From: Aureobasidium sp. EXF-3400
Taxonomy: Eukaryota > Ascomycota > Dothideomycetes > Dothideales > Saccotheciaceae
Direction of reading: 5' to 3'
DNA length: 12,441 nucleotides
Assembly: GCA_024195585.1 (NCBI GenBank)
Contig: SWBL01000666.1
Coordinates: 1-12,441, forward strand
In this document: piece by piece, positions 7,983-12,441 of the stretch
Layout of the letters: every line of letters begins with the position of its first letter
Position numbering within the stretch: the stretch's first letter is position 1
The notes under the pieces: model-generated
The model's database searches: none
The model's input: only the letters and a program-made list of their open reading frames with translations
Told to the model about the DNA's origin: nothing
Translations under genes and position numbers: made by a program

Positions 7983-9494
7983 ATGCAACAACCATATACT
8001 ATGACTGTCATTCACGAGGCTTTGCAAGCACTTGGGCCTCTGGCTTGGTCCGAAGTACCATTGGATCAGCTTGCGTCCTTTCTGAGTATGATCTTTGATG
8101 CCGGCGAACTTATCTGCGACTCGATTCCCGGTCCTGCCGGTAGTGTCCACGTTCCTGTGCAACATGGCTTGAATGCGATGTGGGGAAAGCCGATGAAGTT
8201 GTGGGCAAAAGACAATCCGCTGGGAGTCGACCTGTTCAAAATGGCCAGCGCGGATAAGAAGGGATCCTGGTTTGCTCGTCGGAGCGTGCATGACGGAATC
8301 TCATTCTCGGTGTTTCGAAGGGCAATGCAGCAGGAGTTCTCCGTTTCGCTTGCTGGGCAGGCCGGGCCGAGCGAAGGCAGTGTGCGTGGCATCGGTGGCG
8401 ACAAGCGATTGGAGAAAATGCATGTTGAGGGAGCTGGATTGCTCGAGGTCTATCAACTTAGCGCCCAGTTTCCTGGCCCTACCAGTCCGAGGGAATTCAC
8501 TACTCTTCTTGCCACCAAGGACAGCGACTTGACAAGCGCTGGTGGTCTTGAGAAGCACCGCACGAAAAAGCACAACCAAAGATACTATATGGTTGTCTCC
8601 AGGCCGGTGACGCATCCCGATGCGCCGGGGCGTGTTGGATTTGTTAGAGGGACATATGAATCCGTTGAACTCATACGCGAGATTTCAGCACGCAGTTCTA
8701 CTGACGATGAAGCATCGTCACAAGTGCAAGGCAATCCGTCGAACCCTGTGGAGTGGATCATGGTCACACGTAGTGACCCCGGCGGTGGTATTCCACGTTT
8801 CATGATTGAGCGGGGAACTCCAGCGGGCATATGTACCGACGCCGTCAAGATGTATGATTGGGCGTGTCATAGAAAAGATGCTATCGATCAGGATGCCAAA
8901 GGTGATGGCGCATCCCTTGAACCGGCCAGCCAGGCTTGCTCGCTCAGCGTTTACGGAATATCCTCGTCCCACCGATCTTCGCGACAGAGAGAACATGGTG
9001 CTCAACGCGTTACCTTCCCGTGTCACTCGGATCAAAGTCACGAAGCAGGCAAAGGAGTACGAACAGCCCCAAGCACAAGCGCACACGAGTCTATTTGTCT
9101 CCCGTTCGATTCACAAGAAGCTGAGTCCTCTGATGACGGTGCCTCTTTTTCTTCTGCACATGAAGTGCCACTGACTGGTCTCACGCACCCTGTCGCTCAC
9201 CAGTCAGCCTCAGCATCGACGCCGCATTCTCATCGTAAAACCGGACTTATTGAGGCGAAGTTGCAGAAGTTGGAACGACAGCGCGAGAAACTCGATGCAA
9301 AGATTGCAAGAAAGCGAGAAGCAGAGCTAGAGAGACTAGAAACACTGCAGCGGAAAGTGGATGCCAATAACGCTAAAGCGCTGGAGAGACACCAGAGGGA
9401 GATGAGGAAGCTTGAAGAACGCCAGCGTAAAGAGCTGGCTAAGCTTGGAGAAAAGAGGACCAAGGAATTTGATAGGGATGATGCACACCTGTAA
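7983..9494 (+). CDS. DUF3074 (START-like) protein with C-terminal coiled coil
   Basis: A single uninterrupted frame encodes 503 aa with no signal peptide or membrane span, so it is probably cytosolic. Residues about 70-295 carry fungal DUF3074 landmarks: DNPLGVDLFKM, GSWFARRSVHDG, FRRAMQQEF, AVRGIG-like SVRGIGGDKR, QLSAQFPGPTSPREFTTLL, YYMVVSRPV, GFVRGTYESVE, NPVEWIMVTRSDPGG, PRFMIERGTP and DAVKMYDWAC. The family is predicted to have the START/SRPBCC hydrophobic-pocket fold, suggesting lipid or small-ligand binding; no member's function is known to me. A Ser/His-rich linker follows (about 300-420), then a strongly charged Glu/Lys/Arg coiled coil (about 421-495). An in-frame ATG at 8001 (MTVIHEALQALGPL) is closer to a usual family start than ATG 7983, so the true start is uncertain by six residues. 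Confidence 0.92.
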   Translation: MQQPYTMTVIHEALQALGPLAWSEVPLDQLASFLSMIFDAGELICDSIPGPAGSVHVPVQHGLNAMWGKPMKLWAKDNPLGVDLFKMASADKKGSWFARRSVHDGISFSVFRRAMQQEFSVSLAGQAGPSEGSVRGIGGDKRLEKMHVEGAGLLEVYQLSAQFPGPTSPREFTTLLATKDSDLTSAGGLEKHRTKKHNQRYYMVVSRPVTHPDAPGRVGFVRGTYESVELIREISARSSTDDEASSQVQGNPSNPVEWIMVTRSDPGGGIPRFMIERGTPAGICTDAVKMYDWACHRKDAIDQDAKGDGASLEPASQACSLSVYGISSSHRSSRQREHGAQRVTFPCHSDQSHEAGKGVRTAPSTSAHESICLPFDSQEAESSDDGASFSSAHEVPLTGLTHPVAHQSASASTPHSHRKTGLIEAKLQKLERQREKLDAKIARKREAELERLETLQRKVDANNAKALERHQREMRKLEERQRKELAKLGEKRTKEFDRDDAHL

Positions 9495-10539
9495 CTACTC
9501 ATCCACTTCTCGTCGCGCTTGTGGCCACCAAATGCCTTCTCGAGTGATACCAAAAGCAATGGGGAGTAGTGCAAGGGCAAAGAACAGGTCCTCTCAAAGC
9601 GACTTGTGTAGAATTTAATTGTTGAGGACGTCTTACACATGCCAGCACCATTACCAGTCAAGTCAAAGATACATCTTGACACACAATAGGTTTACAAAAA
9701 GATATCAAGCGACGACGCCGTTGTCAAGGACATTAACATACCATGGATGGAAGCATTAAAGACAATGGAGCAGTCAAAGCTCAGCAACTAAGCCAGTAAG
9801 CAGAGAAGAAGAAGGACACGAGTACGGCAGTTCAGACCTCGGTATCAGTTTCCCAAGTTTTCTCTGTTAGCTCTCAACCGCCTCCACCTTACGACGTGGA
9901 GCCCTACGACTATTGCGACAGTAGTCAATCAGTCCCATCTCAATAGACATTAATAATGGCGCTGGCTATTTGGCCTTTTAGGATCCTGTCAAGGCCACGG
10001 TTAAGAGCACTCGCTCAGAGTCACAGTAGGCAGGGCTTGATCGAGCGATTCTTATTCTAAATGCTGACATCTGGACTCTAGCCATAGTATCAGAGTCTAC
10101 TGTTGCTCAGCGTGAGAATGTCGTGCCCTAAACTGGACTACAGGTCTTGATATACGACCACCTCTCGAAGCTTGTCCCATCCCATGGAGACAGCTATTCG
10201 ATTTCCTTCTAGTAGTCGATTGTTAGTGGGGGTATACCAAGGACAAACTTCTGTTTCATGGCCACCAGCCGCGGGGGCATTGTGAGTCCAAGAAGAGCAA
10301 TGTCTATAGCTTGCCATATTTGACTAATGCTTCTATATGGACAAGCGCAACGACTTTCAAGCTCTTCAACAGTCTGGCGGATGCTACATCTTCATGTGAA
10401 GTAGTTAACCTTTTCTCGCTACAAAAGAACATTATACCAAACTACTAGCACTAGCGTTTTTGGCGGAGAGTGGCGGTTTGTGTTTCAACTTAATCGCGTG
10501 GAGCTTTTCACACGCATAGATACGTCCTCCCTAGTTCTA
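9495..10539. other. 3' flank and non-coding stretch, no gene recognised
   Basis: It begins with the 3' flank of the DUF3074 gene. An ATG at 9743 opens a frame (MDGSIKDNGAVKAQQLSQ, then TAA) that continues after the stop as a Ser/Pro-rich stretch with QPPPPYDVEPYDY, ending at a TAG near 9945. This could be the relic of a low-complexity gag or protein N-terminus. From about 10080 to 10450 all frames are broken by stops and I recognise nothing. Confidence 0.35.
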
Positions 10540-11129
10540 GTTAATAACTCGACAAGAACGAGGTTACAAACTATAATAAGAGTAAAGATATACGTGTTGT
10601 AGTATAGGCAGCTATTTCTACAGCTAGTTTGAGTAATCTGATAATCACGAGGCGCCATTAATCGACTCTAGAACAAGACTACACTACGTAAAGCTATCTG
10701 TAAGTCCTTAAGAACGGTCTACTGCTTATCTGATAAGCTAATTAAACGTATTAATAAGACTGCGCTTAAGTTTGCACCTTAAGACTTATAAAGGCATGAT
10801 TTAAAAAACGCCGTCTTCATATGCTTAAATACTAGCCTCCGTACAGTTCAGATTTAAACCCTGTTAGTAGCTACTACTTAAAGGAGCGCTTATTAGCTCT
10901 ATCTATACATTAAAACGGGGAACGAAAGAGAAGACCAAATAGCCAAGCGTATAGAAGATACAATATGCCATATATAGAGTATAGTTTATGACAGAATAAC
11001 ATGTGACTATATAGAGATGATGTTAAGCGTCTTAAAACAGTATACTAAGAGTGTAGGTAATATCCGCAATATCAAGCGTTTTTTGACACGCCTAAATACT
11101 TATATGTTGTTACGGTTAGCTATCTAGTT

Positions 11130-11215
11130 ACACATGACCATGACCCTTGGCCGCCAGGGTGACCCTGACCTCGGCCGGCCGCTTACTAGCGGCCATGCGG
11201 AGTTACTAAGACCGC
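11130..11215. other. GC-rich island inside the TA-rich block
   Basis: About 85 bases keep a high GC content while both flanks are TA-rich. It holds four TGACC pentamers, at 11135, 11141, 11160 and 11166, forming two pairs with 6-bp spacing. It also holds GGCCGGCC at 11173..11180 and a perfect hairpin GGCCGCT-TACT-AGCGGCC at 11177..11194. It is either a later insertion or a segment poor in targets for the mutation process. No coding sense is evident. Confidence 0.5.
11177..11194. repeat. Perfect 7-bp hairpin, GGCCGCT-TACT-AGCGGCC
   Basis: The inverted repeat is exact with a 4-nt loop and lies in the GC island. Function is unknown. Confidence 0.6.
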
Positions 11216-11300
11216 TTAGGGCATTAAAGGAAATGAGAGGGCGAACAAACTAGCTTAAGAAGTAACAAGAGACACACAAACCCTACCGACACGTGTACCT

Positions 11301-11795
11301 AAAGTTCTAATATCTATTATATACGCTAAAGCTAAGAAGATGGACTATTAGCCCCGGAACCTAGGGTTCTACGAGGCAAAGACTAGGAAACATCTCTAGA
11401 AGATCAATAAAGCACTACTAGAGAATCATACAAAAAGGATGTATAACACTCTTAGTAGGATAGTAGCATCAATTCTAGTTCAACTATAGACAAACATATC
11501 ACGTCTAAACACGTACCCATATAAGATTAAAGTAATAGAAGCCGATAGATGCGAGTATAGAGCCGCTAAGACAGTTCTACACTTCTAGTTCTACTATCTA
11601 AGATGGTTAGAATAGAGATAAGAGATAAGAGCTACCTATAGTAGCAGATATTGCGACCTCTCTTACGCGCTAGGAGGATACTTAATACACGAAGAAAGCG
11701 GCAAGATAGTTAGTAGAGAGGGGGACAAGTAGTAACGAGATTTAAACGTAGTAAAAGCTACTATTAAGTTTGCAAAGGCGACAGGTAGACTCTAA
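11301..11795 (+). pseudogene. Non-LTR retrotransposon ORF2, C-terminal part, RIP-decayed
   Basis: One frame of 165 codons runs through with eight internal stops, all TAG or TAA, and ends at TAA 11793. Recognisable segments: KINKALLENHTKRMYNTLSR, RLNTYPYKIKVIEADRCEYR, TVLHF-stop-FYYLRWLE, CDLSYALGGYL and VVKATIKFAKATGRL. This is the order seen at the C-terminus of fungal Tad-like LINE polyproteins after the RNase H domain: a region ending in LRTGxxxLNxYL, a Cys/His cluster (C-x-C...H-F-L-x-x-C), then ATIxFxxxTGRL. The match is from memory of the family pattern. The stops fit CAA/CAG to TAA/TAG and TGG to TAG change. The reverse transcriptase and endonuclease domains upstream are not readable. 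Confidence 0.75.
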
Positions 11796-12108
11796 AGGCA
11801 AATATGAAGGAGAACTAGATTAACCTAGCAGTAGTCTAGCAGACTGTTTAGCGGACTAACTAGCAGACCTCGTAATAAAGGGTGCTTAAAAACCTAACTA
11901 CGATACTATATCTGCCCCTAGAAATTGCCTCTAAGCAGTGTTTAGCTAATAAGGAAGAACACGACATAGGGAATTGCCCTTATAGAGGAGGCTAACACCT
12001 CTTTAAATAACAAAGGGAAGGAAGTGTACTACTTATTCATTATAAGAGCACTTTAGATAGGCGTTTAGCAACTATCTCGATTAAGATACTATTACCCTCC
12101 TTACTACT

Positions 12109-12161
12109 AAAATTGGCGCGCATGATTAGCTAGAATGCGTATTAGTTAGTAATAGCTAAGA
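12109..12161 (+). mobile_element. Copy B of the repeat tail seen at base 3, mutated
   Basis: Aligned without gaps to 3..55, it matches at 41 of 53 bases. Of 12 differences, 8 are C-to-T or G-to-A in this copy. In the shared frame it reads IGAHD-stop-LECVLVSNS, where copy A has IGAHDWPEC; the TGG-to-TAG and CCA-to-CTA changes fit RIP. It lies about 310 bp after the end of the ORF2 relic, and similarity does not continue past about 12165. Confidence 0.7.
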
Positions 12162-12321
12162 CCGCTCGCTGTCGTCTATAACTCCTTTCTATTACCTCTT
12201 TGTTTCCTTGTCCACATCTCGTCGTATAGCTTAGACCCGTATCTACATACTGTTACCTACTCCGACTTTACCCCTTAATAGTATGTTGCCTTAGCAAGTG
12301 TTATAGCACTTATAGTATCTA

Positions 12322-12363
12322 TAATAGCTATCGTAACACTCCTAATAGCTTTTATAACACTCA
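12322..12363. repeat. AT-rich tandem repeat, two 21-bp units
   Basis: TAATAGCTATCGTAACACTC and TAATAGCTTTTATAACACTC start adjacent 21-bp units with about 17 of 21 matches. Related ATAACACT/ATAGCACT motifs occur at about 12298 and 12393, so a degenerate minisatellite may extend either side. Confidence 0.5.
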
Positions 12364-12441
12364 CAATAATACCGTTAGGGTAACTCTACTAGTTATAACA
12401 CTTACTTATAGGTAAGCGCTAGAACACCTTTTTAGTAGCTT

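Larger units (their letters stand above)
10540..12441. repeat. TA-rich, RIP-like decayed repeat block
   Basis: The composition changes sharply from the gene-bearing part. In one line, 12301..12360, I count 14 TpA, 3 CpA and no TpG in 60 bases. Depletion of TpG and CpA with excess TpA is the signature of repeat-induced point mutation, the premeiotic C-to-T mutation of duplicated DNA in many Pezizomycotina. The block contains a retrotransposon ORF2 relic and a mutated second copy of the repeat at the window start. The left edge is approximate. Confidence 0.75.

Noticed and set aside
7908..8848. Several minus-strand frames over the DUF3074 gene
   Set aside because: They are antisense to a well-conserved coding frame and have no motifs of their own.
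9230..9682. 150-codon minus-strand frame rich in Ser, Leu and Arg
   Set aside because: It is the antisense shadow of the charged coiled-coil coding region of the DUF3074 gene; its composition is explained by that.
1..12441. tRNA, rRNA or other structured RNA genes
   Set aside because: No cloverleaf, TTCGA box pair or rRNA-like run was seen on reading both strands by eye; a covariance-model scan was not possible.

Overview
The window reads as filamentous ascomycete (Pezizomycotina) nuclear DNA. Three things support this: a gene split by very short introns (52 to 59 bp) with fungal GTAAGT/GTGAGT donors, an intact protein of the DUF3074/START-like family, and a TA-rich tail with the decay pattern of repeat-induced point mutation (RIP). 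I cannot name the species.

Only two genes look intact. One is a seven-helix RTA1-family membrane protein on the minus strand (3621..4633, four exons, 280 aa). The other is an intronless 503-aa DUF3074 protein with a long C-terminal coiled coil on the plus strand (7983..9494). They are about 3.3 kb apart, with no sign of shared regulation or function.

The rest is a graveyard of mobile elements and broken genes. From 1 to about 1760: the tail of a repeat ending in a (TCAAA)3 tract; a decayed gag-like ORF1 of a non-LTR retrotransposon; and, next to it, a clean 380-bp hAT-type miniature element (414..793) with 14-bp perfect terminal inverted repeats and a perfect 8-bp target-site duplication. 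From about 1957 to 2996: a FAD-dependent monooxygenase pseudogene with a frameshift and five in-frame stops. It is fused in frame to the gag remnant, so the apparent 288-aa ORF is a chimera. From 5524 to 5837: the DNA-binding N-terminus of a pogo/Fot1-like transposase, broken by a frameshift. From about 10540 to the end: a TA-rich block holding the C-terminal part of a non-LTR retrotransposon ORF2 with many TAG/TAA stops, a small unmutated GC-rich island, a second copy of the repeat tail seen at base 1, and a short AT-rich tandem repeat.

The intervals 5838..7982 and 9495..10540 hold only short, unrecognised ORFs. I see no operon, RNA gene, CRISPR array or convincing new multi-gene system. The most distinctive structures are the hAT-type miniature element, the RIP-like block with its GC island, and the FAD monooxygenase relic.
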